This document shows, piece by piece, positions 1-9,194 of a stretch of 64,000 nucleotides of DNA (position 1 is its first letter; the number at the start of each line of letters is the position of its first letter). Position numbers and translations under genes: made by a program. The notes beneath the pieces are model-generated. The model made no database searches. It was not told where the DNA came from and worked only from the letters and a program-made list of their open reading frames with translations. Origin of the DNA: Streptosporangium saharense (lineage in GTDB: Bacteria; Actinomycetota; Actinomycetes; Streptosporangiales; Streptosporangiaceae); contig NZ_JACHJP010000007.1 of NCBI RefSeq assembly GCF_014203715.1, positions 310,001 to 374,000 of the forward strand, given 5' to 3'.

Positions 1-43
1 TGTTGCCGGAGTCGAGGAGTGGCTTCGTAGCGTGCTCGCCTGA
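1..43 (+). CDS. 3' end of an unidentified gene
   Basis: An open frame entering from the left edge reads VAGVEEWLRSVLA and stops at TGA 41-43. The amphipathic, Leu/Val/Trp-rich tail looks like a normal protein C-terminus and the next gene starts 79 bases later on the same strand. Only 13 residues are visible, so no function can be given. Confidence 0.35.
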   Translation, partial: VAGVEEWLRSVLA

Positions 44-121
44 GCGGATATCGCATCATAAAAGATCACAAAGCCGTACTCTTGGGGCGGAACAATCCCC
101 CGACGACGAGGATGAACCCCC

Positions 122-1114
122 ATGCAGCCACTCGATGGAGCTGACTTACGGGTGGTGGCCGCCCTTCAGGTGAACGGACGCGCCACCTGGGATCGCATCG
201 GAAGAGTGCTGGACGAGTCGACCCGCAACGTGGCCAGGCGGGCCACCCGGCTGACGGAGGCGGGCGTCCTGTCCGTCGTCGGGGTGGTCGACGACCGCCG
301 GATCGGCTCGGCGATCCTGAGGCTGCGCTGCCGGCCCGGTTCGGTGATCGACGTGGGCACCGCGCTGGCCGAGCTGCCCCAAACGCGGTTCGTCTCGCTG
401 GTCTCCGGCTCCGCGGACTGCACCGCCGAGCTGTGCGTGGCCGACGACGCGCTGGTCGATCTGATCTTCCGGGACATCCCCGCGATCGACGGGGTGGTCG
501 AGAGCACGACCTATCCCGCGCTGCGTTACTTCAAGACTCCCCAGGAGTGGCACGTGGACGTGCTCACCCCGCAGGAGGTCGAGGGACTCCTCGAACAGTG
601 GACGCCGCTGCCCGAGCGTTTCCAGCGCGCCGGTGAGACCCCCTCCGCCGAGGACGAGCGGATCATCGCCGCGGTCGCCGCGGACGGCAGGGCCACCCAC
701 GCCGAGATCGCGGCGGCCACCGGGATCAGCGAGTCGACAGCCCGCCGCAGGCTGGACTCCCTGCTCCGCCGGGGCATCCTGCGCATCCGCGCGGAGATCG
801 AGCCCGCCTACCTGGGGCTGCCGATCGAGGCCGCGCTCTGGCTGCGGGTCGCGGAGCGGGAGGTCGAGGCTGTCGGCCACGCCCTGGCCAGGATGCCGAA
901 GGTGAGATACGTCCTGGCGGTCGCGGGCGACCACCAGCTCGTGGCCCAGGTGGCCGTCCCCGGCCGGTCGGAGCTCTACGAGATTCTCAGGGAGATCGGC
1001 GGGCTGAGCGGCATCAGGGCGATCGAGACGACCATGACGCTTTTGCCGGTGAAACGCGGCTTCATCATCAAGCGGGACGGCCTCGTCGACCGCTGGGCGG
1101 GTCCGATCGGCTGA
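122..1114 (+). CDS. Lrp/AsnC-family regulator with duplicated DNA-binding and ligand domains
   Basis: 330 aa, about twice the usual 150-160 aa Lrp/AsnC length. There are two AsnC-type helix-turn-helix segments (about residues 5-55 and 175-225; the second holds the recognition-helix-like GISESTARRR), each followed by a RAM-like alpha/beta ligand-binding domain. The two halves presumably form an intramolecular version of the normal dimer, a known architecture in actinobacteria. It starts at ATG 122. It lies 176 bases upstream of a co-directional P450 gene that it might regulate (inference from position only). The A/T-rich stretch near 50-80 probably contains its promoter. The ligand is unknown; amino acids are typical for the family. 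Confidence 0.85.
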   Translation: MQPLDGADLRVVAALQVNGRATWDRIGRVLDESTRNVARRATRLTEAGVLSVVGVVDDRRIGSAILRLRCRPGSVIDVGTALAELPQTRFVSLVSGSADCTAELCVADDALVDLIFRDIPAIDGVVESTTYPALRYFKTPQEWHVDVLTPQEVEGLLEQWTPLPERFQRAGETPSAEDERIIAAVAADGRATHAEIAAATGISESTARRRLDSLLRRGILRIRAEIEPAYLGLPIEAALWLRVAEREVEAVGHALARMPKVRYVLAVAGDHQLVAQVAVPGRSELYEILREIGGLSGIRAIETTMTLLPVKRGFIIKRDGLVDRWAGPIG

Positions 1115-1290
1115 GCCGCGGGAACCTCCCAAGAACGGTCGCCCCCGGATCTCGGAGACCCTCCTCTCCCCCGGCGTCGGCTTGACCGGACGGGAACGCT
1201 GTGTCCTCGTTGAGGCAACCGGTCCGCGTTGCCGGGAGGCCGCCGCACCACAGGAGAGATACACGTACGGTTCGCCCTAGGAGGGACTCG

Positions 1291-2496
1291 ATGGACATCA
1301 ATCTTGTGGACAAGGACGTCTACGCGCGTGACGGCGCGCCCCACGACCAGTTCCGCTGGCTGCGGGCCAACGCGCCCGTCTACCTGCACGAGGGCGAGCC
1401 GGACCGGGGCTGGCCGCCGTTCTGGGCGGTGACCAGGCACGCCGACGTGGTGCACGTGTCACGGCGCTCCGACCTGTTCTCGTCGAGCAGGAGGCTCGCG
1501 CTCTTCGACGAGATGCCCGAGGAGCAGCGCGAGCTCCAGCGGCTGATGATGCTCAACCAGGACCCGCCGGAGCACACCCGGCGGCGTTCCCTGGTCAACC
1601 GGGGCTTCACCCCGCGCATGATCGGCGCGCTCGAACAGCACATCCGCGACATCTGCCACCAACTTCTCGACGAGGTCACCGGCCTGCCGACCGTGGACTT
1701 CGTGCGTGACATCGCGGCCCCGCTGCCGCTCTACGTGATCTGCGAGCTGCTCGGCGCCCCCGTCGAGGACCGCGACAAGATCTTCAACTGGTCCAACCAG
1801 ATGATCGGCGCCGACGACCCCGAGTACTCCTCCGGCCCCTCGGCGGGTCAGGCCGCGGCGGCCGAGGTGTACGCCTACGCCAACGCCCTGGCGGCCGAGC
1901 GGCGCGAGCGCCCCCGCGAGGACCTCGCCACCCGGCTGCTCCTGCCGGACGTCACCGGGGAGACTCTCGACGAGAACGAGTTCGACCTCTTCGTGCTGCT
2001 GCTCGTGGTCGCGGGCAACGAGACCACCCGCAACGCGGCCTCGGGCGGGATGCTGGCATTCTTCGAGCACCCCGAGCAGTGGAGGCGGCTGCTGGCCGAC
2101 CGCGCGCTCGCCGCCCCGGCCGCCGACGAGATCGTCCGCTGGGTCTCCCCCGTCAACCTCTTCCGCCGTACGGCGACCGCCGACACGGTGATCGGCGAGC
2201 AGGAGGTCAGGGAGAACGACAAGGTCGTGGTGTTCTACGGCTCCGCCAACCGGGACGAGGACGTGTTCGCCGACCCCGAGGTCTTCGACATCGGCCGCAC
2301 CCCCAACCCGCAGATCGGCTTCGGCGGGGGCGGCGCCCACTTCTGTCTCGGCAACCACCTGGCCAGGATGGAGCTCCGGGTGCTCTTCGAGGTCCTCGCC
2401 GAGCGCCTGCCCCGTCTGGCCCAGGCGGGTCCCGCCCGGCGGCTGCGCTCCAACTTCATCAACGGCATCAAGGAACTGCCGGTCACGCTCACCTGA
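1291..2496 (+). CDS. Cytochrome P450, CYP124/125/142-like
   Basis: 401 aa soluble class I P450 that would need a separate ferredoxin and reductase. Visible landmarks: I-helix oxygen-binding motif AGNETTR from residue 241, K-helix EIVR at 280-283, and haem-binding loop FGGGGAHFCLG with the Cys ligand at residue 352. The GGGGAHFCLG loop and the N-terminal pattern resemble actinobacterial CYP124/125/142 enzymes, which hydroxylate steroid side chains or branched lipids; the actual substrate is unknown. ATG 1291 is chosen because AGGAGGG sits 6-7 bases upstream; an in-frame GTG at 1201 lacks such a site and would add an unstructured extension. The nearest ferredoxin in the window is 17 kb away, so the redox partner is not evident. 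Confidence 0.93.
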   Translation: MDINLVDKDVYARDGAPHDQFRWLRANAPVYLHEGEPDRGWPPFWAVTRHADVVHVSRRSDLFSSSRRLALFDEMPEEQRELQRLMMLNQDPPEHTRRRSLVNRGFTPRMIGALEQHIRDICHQLLDEVTGLPTVDFVRDIAAPLPLYVICELLGAPVEDRDKIFNWSNQMIGADDPEYSSGPSAGQAAAAEVYAYANALAAERRERPREDLATRLLLPDVTGETLDENEFDLFVLLLVVAGNETTRNAASGGMLAFFEHPEQWRRLLADRALAAPAADEIVRWVSPVNLFRRTATADTVIGEQEVRENDKVVVFYGSANRDEDVFADPEVFDIGRTPNPQIGFGGGGAHFCLGNHLARMELRVLFEVLAERLPRLAQAGPARRLRSNFINGIKELPVTLT

Positions 2497-2501
2497 GTCT
2501 T

Positions 2502-2533
2502 CTGAGGGGTACGGCGGTCGCCGTATCCCTCAG
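2502..2533. terminator. Hairpin between convergent P450 and recD2 genes
   Basis: Inverted repeat CTGAGGGGTACGGC / GCCGTATCCCTCAG with a 4-base loop and one G-T pair. It follows the P450 stop and overlaps the recD2 stop, so it could terminate both convergent transcripts. Confidence 0.6.
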
Positions 2534-4704
2534 GAGCGCAGGCTCAGCGCGAGGCGCAGGGCGAGGCCGGTGTTGCGGCGGGGGCCGAGGCGGCGCACGG
2601 CCAGTTCGAGCGCCTCGCGCTGGCCGACCAGGACCACCCACGCCTTCGCCCTGGTGACCAGGGTGTAGAGCAGGCCCCTGCGCAGCATCACTCCCCCGGC
2701 CTCCGCCACGATCGGCGCGACCACGAAGGGATACTCGCTGCCCTGGGAGCGGTGCACACTGATCGCGTAGGAGTGGGTCAGCTCGTCCAGCTCGTCGAAG
2801 GTGTAGCGGACGGCCTCCCCGTCGCCGGTGCGCAGCTCAAGCACCCGGTCCTGCGGGAGCACCGCCGTGACGGTCGCGGTCTCCCCGTTGAACACGCCCT
2901 TGTCGTAGTTGTTGCGGATCGGCATGACCCGGTCGCCGACCCGGAAGACCGACGGCCCCGACCAGTGCTCCGCCGTACCCTCGCGTGCGGGGTTGAGGCG
3001 CTCCTGGAGGCTGCGGCCGAGCTCGGCCGTGCCGGTGGCGCCCTTGCGCATCGGGCACAGCACCTGCACCTTGTCGCCGCCGACGCCCTGTTTGCGGGGG
3101 ATGGCCTCGGTCGCCAGGTGGACGACCCGGTCGGCAACCCGCTCGGGGTCGTCCAGCTCCTCGAACCAGAAGCCGCCCCCGCCGGGCAGGTCGGGCAGCC
3201 GTCCCGACCTGATCCGGTGGGCCGCGCGGACGATGCCGCTGTCCTGGGCCTGCCGGAAGACGTGGGTCAGCCGGACGCGCGGGACCTCCTCGACGTCGAG
3301 CAGGTCGCCGAGCACGTTGCCGGGGCCGATGCTGGGGAGCTGGTCGCCGTCGCCGACCAGCAACAGGTGAGTGCCCGTGGGGATCGCCGCGACCAGGCGG
3401 GTGGCCAGTTGCAGGTCCAGCATCGACGCCTCGTCCACGACGATGAGGTCCGCCTCGGTCGGCAGCCGCTGGAAGAGGGTCCCCTCCTCGGGGTCGGGCC
3501 GCTGGGCGAGCATCCGGTGCACGGTCATCGCGGGCAGGCCGGTCAGCTCGGACAGCCGCTTGGCCGCCTTGCCGGTCGGCGCCGTCAGGGTCACGCTGCC
3601 GCCCATCGCCCGCACGGTCGACGCGACCACCCGGACCGTGTGGCTCTTGCCGCAGCCGGGGCCACCGGTGAGGACCGAGACGGTGCTGGTCAACGCGAGG
3701 TTCACCGCGGCCCGCTGGTCCTCCTGCAGGTCCCCGTCGTCGGGGAAGGGCCGCAGCGGCAGCGTCGACCTGGCCCGCAGCAGCCTGGCCAGGTGCGAGA
3801 CGAACGCGACCTCGCGGCCGTGCTGCTCCTTGGCGTAGGCCACGAGCCCCGGCCCCGCCGGTGACTCCTCGACGACGACCGCGCGCTCGGCGGCCAGCGC
3901 GTCGACGGCCCGCCGTACGGACTCCTCCTCCTGCTCGACCAGGGCGGCGGCGGAGGGCAGCAGGACGGTCAGCGGCAGGTAGCAGTGACCGTCGCGGGCG
4001 GCGGCCGTCTCCAGGCGGTCGAGCACGGCGGCCTGGAGACGGCGCGGGCTGTGCTCGGGCACCCCCGAACGCAGCGCGATGCGGTCGGCGGTGTGGAAGG
4101 CGATGCCCCTGACCTGGCCGATCAGCCGGTACGGATCGGTGGTGAGGACCTCGCGGGCGTCGTTGCCGTACACCTGGTAGATCTTGGACGCGAGCAGCGG
4201 GCTGATCCCGAAGCCCTGCAGGACGACCATCAGCTCGGCGACCGCCTTCTGCTCGGCCCACGCCTGGACGATCTGCGCCTGCCGGGTCACGCCGATGTTG
4301 ACGACCTCGGTGAGGCGTTCCGGCTCGGTGTCGATGACCGTGAGCGTCCGCTCGCCGAAGTGGCTGACGATGGCGTGGGCCAGGCGGGGGCCGATGCCCC
4401 TGACCAGGCCGGAGCCGAGGTAGAGCCTGATGGCGCGCACGGTCGAGGGGACGACCCGCTCGCACCGCGTGACCAGCAGGCGGCTGCCGTGGCGGGGGTG
4501 CTCGTCCCACTCGCCGGTCAGGTTGAGCGTCTCGCCCGGCTGCACCCCGGCCAGGGCCCGCCCCGAGGCGACAAAGCTCGCCGGGCCGTCCCGGGGGTCG
4601 TCCGTGCTCATCCGCGCGACGGTGTACTCGTCGTCGCGGACGTAGACGAGCTGCTCGACGGAGGCTTCCAGCTCCGTCGCACGCGGTGTGGCGAGCACGG
4701 TCAC
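2530..4704 (-). CDS. recD2: RecD2-like SF1B DNA helicase
   Basis: 724 aa, typical of RecD2, the RecBCD-independent 5'-3' helicase involved in DNA repair and replication-fork maintenance. An N-terminal OB-like region and helix-hairpin-helix repeats (about residues 85-200) precede the helicase core. Walker A is TGGPGCGKSHT, Walker B is VVDEASMLD, and the C-terminal UvrD-like motifs include SYAISVHRSQGSEYP and the final TRAKAWVVLVG. No RecB or RecC partner lies nearby, consistent with RecD2 rather than the RecBCD subunit. The start is GTG 4704; another in-frame GTG lies two codons inside, so the exact start is uncertain. It stands alone between convergent and same-strand neighbours. Confidence 0.93.
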   Translation of the reverse strand: MTVLATPRATELEASVEQLVYVRDDEYTVARMSTDDPRDGPASFVASGRALAGVQPGETLNLTGEWDEHPRHGSRLLVTRCERVVPSTVRAIRLYLGSGLVRGIGPRLAHAIVSHFGERTLTVIDTEPERLTEVVNIGVTRQAQIVQAWAEQKAVAELMVVLQGFGISPLLASKIYQVYGNDAREVLTTDPYRLIGQVRGIAFHTADRIALRSGVPEHSPRRLQAAVLDRLETAAARDGHCYLPLTVLLPSAAALVEQEEESVRRAVDALAAERAVVVEESPAGPGLVAYAKEQHGREVAFVSHLARLLRARSTLPLRPFPDDGDLQEDQRAAVNLALTSTVSVLTGGPGCGKSHTVRVVASTVRAMGGSVTLTAPTGKAAKRLSELTGLPAMTVHRMLAQRPDPEEGTLFQRLPTEADLIVVDEASMLDLQLATRLVAAIPTGTHLLLVGDGDQLPSIGPGNVLGDLLDVEEVPRVRLTHVFRQAQDSGIVRAAHRIRSGRLPDLPGGGGFWFEELDDPERVADRVVHLATEAIPRKQGVGGDKVQVLCPMRKGATGTAELGRSLQERLNPAREGTAEHWSGPSVFRVGDRVMPIRNNYDKGVFNGETATVTAVLPQDRVLELRTGDGEAVRYTFDELDELTHSYAISVHRSQGSEYPFVVAPIVAEAGGVMLRRGLLYTLVTRAKAWVVLVGQREALELAVRRLGPRRNTGLALRLALSLRS

Positions 4705-4776
4705 CGTGCGCTCCCCGGAATCGTGTCTCTCACAAGGGCCTTTTCCAGGGACACTAGCGGGCGGCTGTGACAGGTT

Positions 4777-5343
4777 TCAGGTGGCGCGGGCCTCCAGCGC
4801 GTCCAGGATGAGATCCACGGCGGCGTCGAAGGTGGTCTCGGCGTCCCCCGCCGGGTCCAGTTCGGCGAGCAGGCCAACGGCCTCGGCGGTCAGCAGGCCG
4901 GAGACGAAGGTGTAGAGCACCGTGCGGATCCGCAGCAGTTCCGCCGCGGGGACTCCGGCGGCGACCAGGACCCGGTTGAAGACCACCCACATGCCCTCCT
5001 CCTGCTCGACGAGGTCGGGGTGGCTGTTGACGTAGGACCACAGGGCCGGGTGCGAGAGCGCGATGGAGCGGTAGGCGTGGGCCAGCGCGCGTAGCTGCTC
5101 CTGCCAGGGGGTGCCGTCGTCGGGGGGCAGCGCCAGTCCCTGGGCGACGGCCGTACAGGCTCCGCGCAGCAGCGCGTCCTTGCTCTCCACGTGGTGGTAG
5201 AGCGACATCGGGTTGACGTCGAGCTCGGCCGCCAGCTTCCGCATGGACAGGCCCTCGACCCCGCCTTCGCCCACCATCCGCAGAACAGCCGTGTAGATCT
5301 CCTGGATTGTCAGGGGTTGTCCCCTTCGCGCGCTCACTGCCAT
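4777..5343 (-). CDS. TetR-family repressor divergent from the CYP102 gene
   Basis: 188 aa. The N-terminal helix-turn-helix (about residues 12-58) has the TetR pattern GLSMRKLAAELDVNPMSLYHH; the C-terminal half resembles the TetR_C ligand domain. ATG 5343 is chosen because the HTH begins at the usual distance from it. Its start codon lies inside one of two palindromes occupying the intergenic region, so the protein very likely represses itself and the divergent P450 fusion. The arrangement parallels Bm3R1, the TetR repressor of P450-BM3 in Bacillus megaterium; the ligand is therefore plausibly a fatty acid or related lipid, which is inference. Confidence 0.9.
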   Translation of the reverse strand: MAVSARRGQPLTIQEIYTAVLRMVGEGGVEGLSMRKLAAELDVNPMSLYHHVESKDALLRGACTAVAQGLALPPDDGTPWQEQLRALAHAYRSIALSHPALWSYVNSHPDLVEQEEGMWVVFNRVLVAAGVPAAELLRIRTVLYTFVSGLLTAEAVGLLAELDPAGDAETTFDAAVDLILDALEARAT

Positions 5344-5377
5344 ACACCGTATGGTAGCTTGAGACATACGGTGTATG
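5341..5377. promoter_or_regulatory. Double palindromic TetR operator between tetR and CYP102
   Basis: Two 13-base palindromes of form CATACnnnGTATG lie at 5341-5353 (centre ACC) and 5365-5377 (centre GGT), separated by 11 bases. Together they also form one perfect 13-base inverted repeat. Centres are 24 bases apart. The left copy includes the tetR start codon. Confidence 0.85.
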
Positions 5378-5418
5378 GCTGGCGGTTCCGGATGCCGCCT
5401 GGTAAAGGAGGAGTCCGC

Positions 5419-8400
5419 ATGTCGGCGACGCGTTCCATCCCCTCCCCCCAGGGGCTGCCACTGCTCGGCAACACGCTCCAGGTCCCCGCGCACTCGCCCG
5501 ACGCGCACTTCGAGAAGCTCGCCGCCGAGTACCGGGAGGAGGGTCTCTTCCAGCTCGAACTGCTCGGCCGCAAGGTCCTGTTCGTCTACGGCCCCGACCT
5601 GGTCGCCGAGCTGTGCGACGAGACGCGCTTCTACAAGGGCATCGACCCGCCGCTGTCCATCGTCCGCGACTTCGGCGGCGACGGGCTGTTCACCGCCCGC
5701 CACGACGAGCCGGTCTGGGGCCACGCGCACCGCATCCTGATGCCCGCCTTCAGCCAGCGCTCGATGAAGGCCTACTTCCCGCAGATGCTGGAGGTCGCGC
5801 GCAACCTCGTCGACAAGTGGGCGGTCTCCGACGAGGTCAACGTCCCCGACGACATGACCAGGCTCACCCTGGACACGATCTCCCTCACCGGGTTCGACTA
5901 CCGGTTCAACTCCTTCGACTCACCCGAGCTGCATCCCTTCCTGCAGGCGATGGGCCGCACGCTGACCGAGGCGATGCTCCGCAACCGGCAGCTCCCCTTC
6001 GTCACGAAGCTCAAGAAGAAGCAGGAGACGGCCTACCGGTCCGACATCAAGGTCATGCAGGACCTGGTGGACGACGTCATCCGGCGGCGCAGGAGCACGG
6101 GCGGGAGCGGCGCCAAGGACCTGCTCGGCCTGATGCTTGAGGCCGCCGACCCGCGCAGCGGTGAGCGGCTCTCCGACGAGAACATCCGCAACCAGGTCCT
6201 GACCTTCCTGATCGCCGGGCACGAGACCACCAGCGGCCTGCTGTCGTTCGCGCTGTACAACCTGCTGCGCAACCCGCACGTGCTGGCCAGGGCCTACGCC
6301 GAGGTCGACCGGCTGCTGCCCGGAGACACCGTCCCGACCTACGACACGATCATGAAGCTCGACGTCATCCCGCGCATCCTTGAGGAGACGCTGCGGAGCT
6401 GGTCGCCGATCCCGGCGTTCGCCGTCAAGTCCTTCGAGGACACCGAGATCGGCGGCTACCCGGTGCGCAAGGACCAGACGGCCGTCATCCTGCTGGGACC
6501 GCTGCACAAGAACCCCCGGGCGTGGGAGCGGCCGGAGGAGTTCGACATCGACCGCTGGCTCCCGGAGAACAGGACCGGCCACCACCCTGCCGCCTACAAG
6601 CCCTTCGGCAACGGCGAACGGGCCTGCATCGGCCGTCAGTTCGCGCTGACCGAGGCGAAGCTGGCGCTGGCCATGGTGCTCCAGCGGTTCGCGATCTCCG
6701 ACCCGGACGCCTACCGGATGAAGGTCAAGCAGATGCTCACCCTCAAGCCGGAGGACTTCACCCTCAGGGTGCGGGAGCGCAGGGCGCACGAGAGGGGCGT
6801 GGCCGAGACGGCCGAGACCGTCCAGGAACAGCCGGTCGAGGTGGCCGTGACGGGAGTCGGCCTCACGGTGGCGTACGGTTCCAACCTCGGCACCGCCTCC
6901 GACGTCGCCGAACGGCTGGCCGAGGTCGCCGGGCGCTCCGGCTTCGCGACCACGCTGACCACCCTCGACGATCTTGAGCCGCCCTCAGAGGGGCTGCTCG
7001 TGGTGATCACCTCGACCTACAACGGCAAGGCGCCGGACAACGCCCAGCGCTTCGACGCCCTGGAGGCCCTGCCCGCCATGGACGGGGTGCGCTTCGCGCT
7101 GCTCGGCTGCGGCAACACCCAGTGGCCGACCTACCAGGACTTCCCCAGGCGCGTCTTCGACAAGCTCACCGCGGCGGGAGCCGTACCCCTCGTGGAGCGG
7201 GGGGAGGCGGACGCCGACGGTGACTTCGACGGCGACGTCTCGGCGTGGACCGCCGCGCTGTGGGCGGCTCTGGCGGCGGAGTACGGCGCGTCGGCTGCCG
7301 AGGCCGGTCCCCGCTACGAGATGGACGTCCTCACCGAGGCCGACGTGCGTCCCGCTGTCGTCTCCCCGCAGGCGGTCCCGCTGACCGTGGTCTCGACCGA
7401 GGAGCTGACCGGCGACCCGACCGGCCTGTGGGACTTCTCCCGCGAGGCGCCCAGGCCCGGGGTCCGCTCGATCGTGGCCGAACTGCCAGAGGGCACGTCC
7501 TACACGGCCGGTGACCACATCGCGGTCTTCGCCAAGAACGCCCCCGAGCTGGTCGAGTGGGCGCTGCGTCAGCTCCACGTCCCCCGCGACCAGGTCGTAC
7601 GGCTGCGCGCCAGGAGCACGACCCACCTGCCCGTGGACACCCCGGTGACCGCAGGGCTGCTGCTGACCGAGTTCGCCGAGCTCCAGGAGGTCGCGACCCG
7701 CTCCGACCTCGCGACGCTGGCCGAACACACCGGGTGCCCGTGGACCAGGGGGCAGCTCGCCGAGCTTGAGGCCTCCTACGCCGACGAGATCCTCGCCAAG
7801 CGGGTCTCGGTGCTCACGCTGCTTGAGCGGCTCCCGGCGGTCACGCTGCCGCTGCCGGTCTTCCTGGAGATGGCCGGGCCGATCAAGCCGCGTTACTACT
7901 CGGTCTCCTCCTCGCCGCTGGCCGACCCGCGCAGGGTCAGGATCACCGTCGGCCTGGTCGAGGGGCCCTCGTGGTCGGGCGGCGGCGCCTACCGGGGCAT
8001 GTGCTCGGCCTATCTGGCGGGCCTGGAGCCCGGTGACGTCTTCTACGGATACGTACGGGTGCCCAGCCCGCCGTTCCGGCTGCCCGACGACCCGGCGACG
8101 CCGGTGGTCCTCGTGGGCCCCGGCACCGGGTTCGCCCCGCTGCGCGGCTTCCTTGAGGAGCGGGCCCTGGCCGGGGCCTCCGGTCCCGCCGAGGTCTTCT
8201 ACGGCTGCCGCCACCCCGAGCACGACTGGCTGTACCGCGCCGAGCTGCTCGGCTGGCAGGAGGCCGGGATCGCCCGGATGCACACGGCCTTCTCCGCGCT
8301 CGAAGGGCACCCCTTCAAGTATGTCCAGGACGCGGTCACGGCCGAGGCGGACCGGGTGTGGGAGCTGCTCGAACAGGGCGCCCACGTCTACGTCTGCGGG

Positions 8401-8535
8401 GACGGGCTCCACATGGCCCCCGCCGTACGGCGTGCCCTGGCGGCGATCCACCACGGCAGGACCGGGGGCGACGGCGAGGCGTGGCTGCGTGAGCTTGAGG
8501 CCGAGGGCCGCTACCAGCAGGACGTCTTCGCCTGA
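5419..8535 (+). CDS. Self-sufficient CYP102-type P450-reductase fusion
   Basis: 1038 aa, close to P450-BM3 (1048 aa). The N-terminal P450 domain (about 1-455) has the I-helix motif AGHETTSG from residue 266 and haem loop FGNGERACIGRQF with Cys 403. A flavodoxin-like FMN domain follows (about 485-625; AYGSNLGTASD). The C-terminal FAD/NADPH domain has RYYSVSSSP near 823 and the NADPH-binding GPGTGFAPLRGF near 900. One polypeptide thus takes electrons from NADPH through FAD and FMN to haem; family members hydroxylate fatty acids at subterminal positions. ATG 5419 is chosen because AAAGGAGGA precedes it by 6 bases. It is controlled by the divergent TetR through the double operator. Confidence 0.96.
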   Translation: MSATRSIPSPQGLPLLGNTLQVPAHSPDAHFEKLAAEYREEGLFQLELLGRKVLFVYGPDLVAELCDETRFYKGIDPPLSIVRDFGGDGLFTARHDEPVWGHAHRILMPAFSQRSMKAYFPQMLEVARNLVDKWAVSDEVNVPDDMTRLTLDTISLTGFDYRFNSFDSPELHPFLQAMGRTLTEAMLRNRQLPFVTKLKKKQETAYRSDIKVMQDLVDDVIRRRRSTGGSGAKDLLGLMLEAADPRSGERLSDENIRNQVLTFLIAGHETTSGLLSFALYNLLRNPHVLARAYAEVDRLLPGDTVPTYDTIMKLDVIPRILEETLRSWSPIPAFAVKSFEDTEIGGYPVRKDQTAVILLGPLHKNPRAWERPEEFDIDRWLPENRTGHHPAAYKPFGNGERACIGRQFALTEAKLALAMVLQRFAISDPDAYRMKVKQMLTLKPEDFTLRVRERRAHERGVAETAETVQEQPVEVAVTGVGLTVAYGSNLGTASDVAERLAEVAGRSGFATTLTTLDDLEPPSEGLLVVITSTYNGKAPDNAQRFDALEALPAMDGVRFALLGCGNTQWPTYQDFPRRVFDKLTAAGAVPLVERGEADADGDFDGDVSAWTAALWAALAAEYGASAAEAGPRYEMDVLTEADVRPAVVSPQAVPLTVVSTEELTGDPTGLWDFSREAPRPGVRSIVAELPEGTSYTAGDHIAVFAKNAPELVEWALRQLHVPRDQVVRLRARSTTHLPVDTPVTAGLLLTEFAELQEVATRSDLATLAEHTGCPWTRGQLAELEASYADEILAKRVSVLTLLERLPAVTLPLPVFLEMAGPIKPRYYSVSSSPLADPRRVRITVGLVEGPSWSGGGAYRGMCSAYLAGLEPGDVFYGYVRVPSPPFRLPDDPATPVVLVGPGTGFAPLRGFLEERALAGASGPAEVFYGCRHPEHDWLYRAELLGWQEAGIARMHTAFSALEGHPFKYVQDAVTAEADRVWELLEQGAHVYVCGDGLHMAPAVRRALAAIHHGRTGGDGEAWLRELEAEGRYQQDVFA

Positions 8536-8546
8536 CCCTGCTTCCC

Positions 8547-8570
8547 GGGATGGAAAGGGCATTCCATCCC
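8547..8570. terminator. Inverted repeat after the CYP102 gene
   Basis: GGGATGGAA and TTCCATCCC flank a 6-base loop 12 bases after the CYP102 stop. No T-run follows, so it is either a terminator or an operator for the small gene downstream. Confidence 0.45.
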
Positions 8571-8603
8571 ATATGTGAAGTGCTCTTTCGCAGAACGTCG
8601 ACT

Positions 8604-8981
8604 ATGGTCGAGGTGATGAGGGAACCGCGGTGGGGCACACCCAGGCCCACCGCGGCGATGGCGGTGGGTCTCCTCCTCGTCGTCCTGATGGCGGCCGTCT
8701 CCCCCTCCCCGTGGTCCGGTGGTTGGAGACCGACGGACACGGGCACCAGCTTCTGGGTTCCCGGCGCCGACACGGCCACCCGGTCGACCGCCCCGAGACT
8801 GCTCGCCGGTGGGACCGAGCACCTGCCGACGCCGGGACAGCTCCGTTCCTCCCTCGCGGTCGGCGCCGTGGTCACGGCCCCCGGGCCGCTGCCCTCGGCC
8901 TGGCTTCCGACCGGCCCCGCCGCGGCGCCCAGGCACGACGTCCAGCGCGCCGTCACCTCACGCAGCCCGCCGTACGTCTGA
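8604..8981 (+). CDS. Small predicted membrane-anchored protein of unknown function
   Basis: 125 aa from ATG 8604 or 121 aa from ATG 8616; neither has a convincing ribosome site. After a short basic N-terminus there is one hydrophobic segment (AMAVGLLLVVLMAAVS), then a Pro/Thr/Gly-rich tail of about 90 residues with no recognised domain. It could be a signal anchor with an extracytoplasmic tail. The frame has actinobacterial codon use and the opposite-strand frames look like shadows. It is not recognised as a member of any named family. Confidence 0.5.
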   Translation: MVEVMREPRWGTPRPTAAMAVGLLLVVLMAAVSPSPWSGGWRPTDTGTSFWVPGADTATRSTAPRLLAGGTEHLPTPGQLRSSLAVGAVVTAPGPLPSAWLPTGPAAAPRHDVQRAVTSRSPPYV

Positions 8982-9000
8982 CGGTGACCACAGGGGACAC

Positions 9001-9030
9001 GCGGCTTGAGGCCGCCTTTTCCCGTTTTTT
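9001..9030 (+). terminator. Putative rho-independent terminator
   Basis: GCGGC-TTGAG-GCCGC stem-loop followed by CTTTTCCCGTTTTTT, 20 bases after the small membrane-protein gene. The stem is short but the T-tract is unusually long for this GC-rich sequence. Confidence 0.55.
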
Positions 9031-9194
9031 CGTACTTGGACGAGCTTTGCTCTGACGAGTTCTCCCTTACCCCGACGAGTCCGCGTCGAGCGGTGGCCAG
9101 GGCGGGGTTCCACAGCCGTTTCGAGTTCCGGCTTTCCCGGTGGCGGCCATGTCATGGCCATGCCGCCGTGAGTCATCCAAGGAGTCGATGTCCC

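Noticed and set aside
1201-1290. GTG 1201 as P450 start
   Set aside because: The extra 30 residues are unlike P450 N-termini, while ATG 1291 has an excellent AGGAGGG.
6985-8562. 525-codon minus-strand frame opposite the CYP102 reductase domain
   Set aside because: The + strand has full FMN and FAD/NADPH motifs; the opposite frame has no recognisable motif and arises from codon bias.
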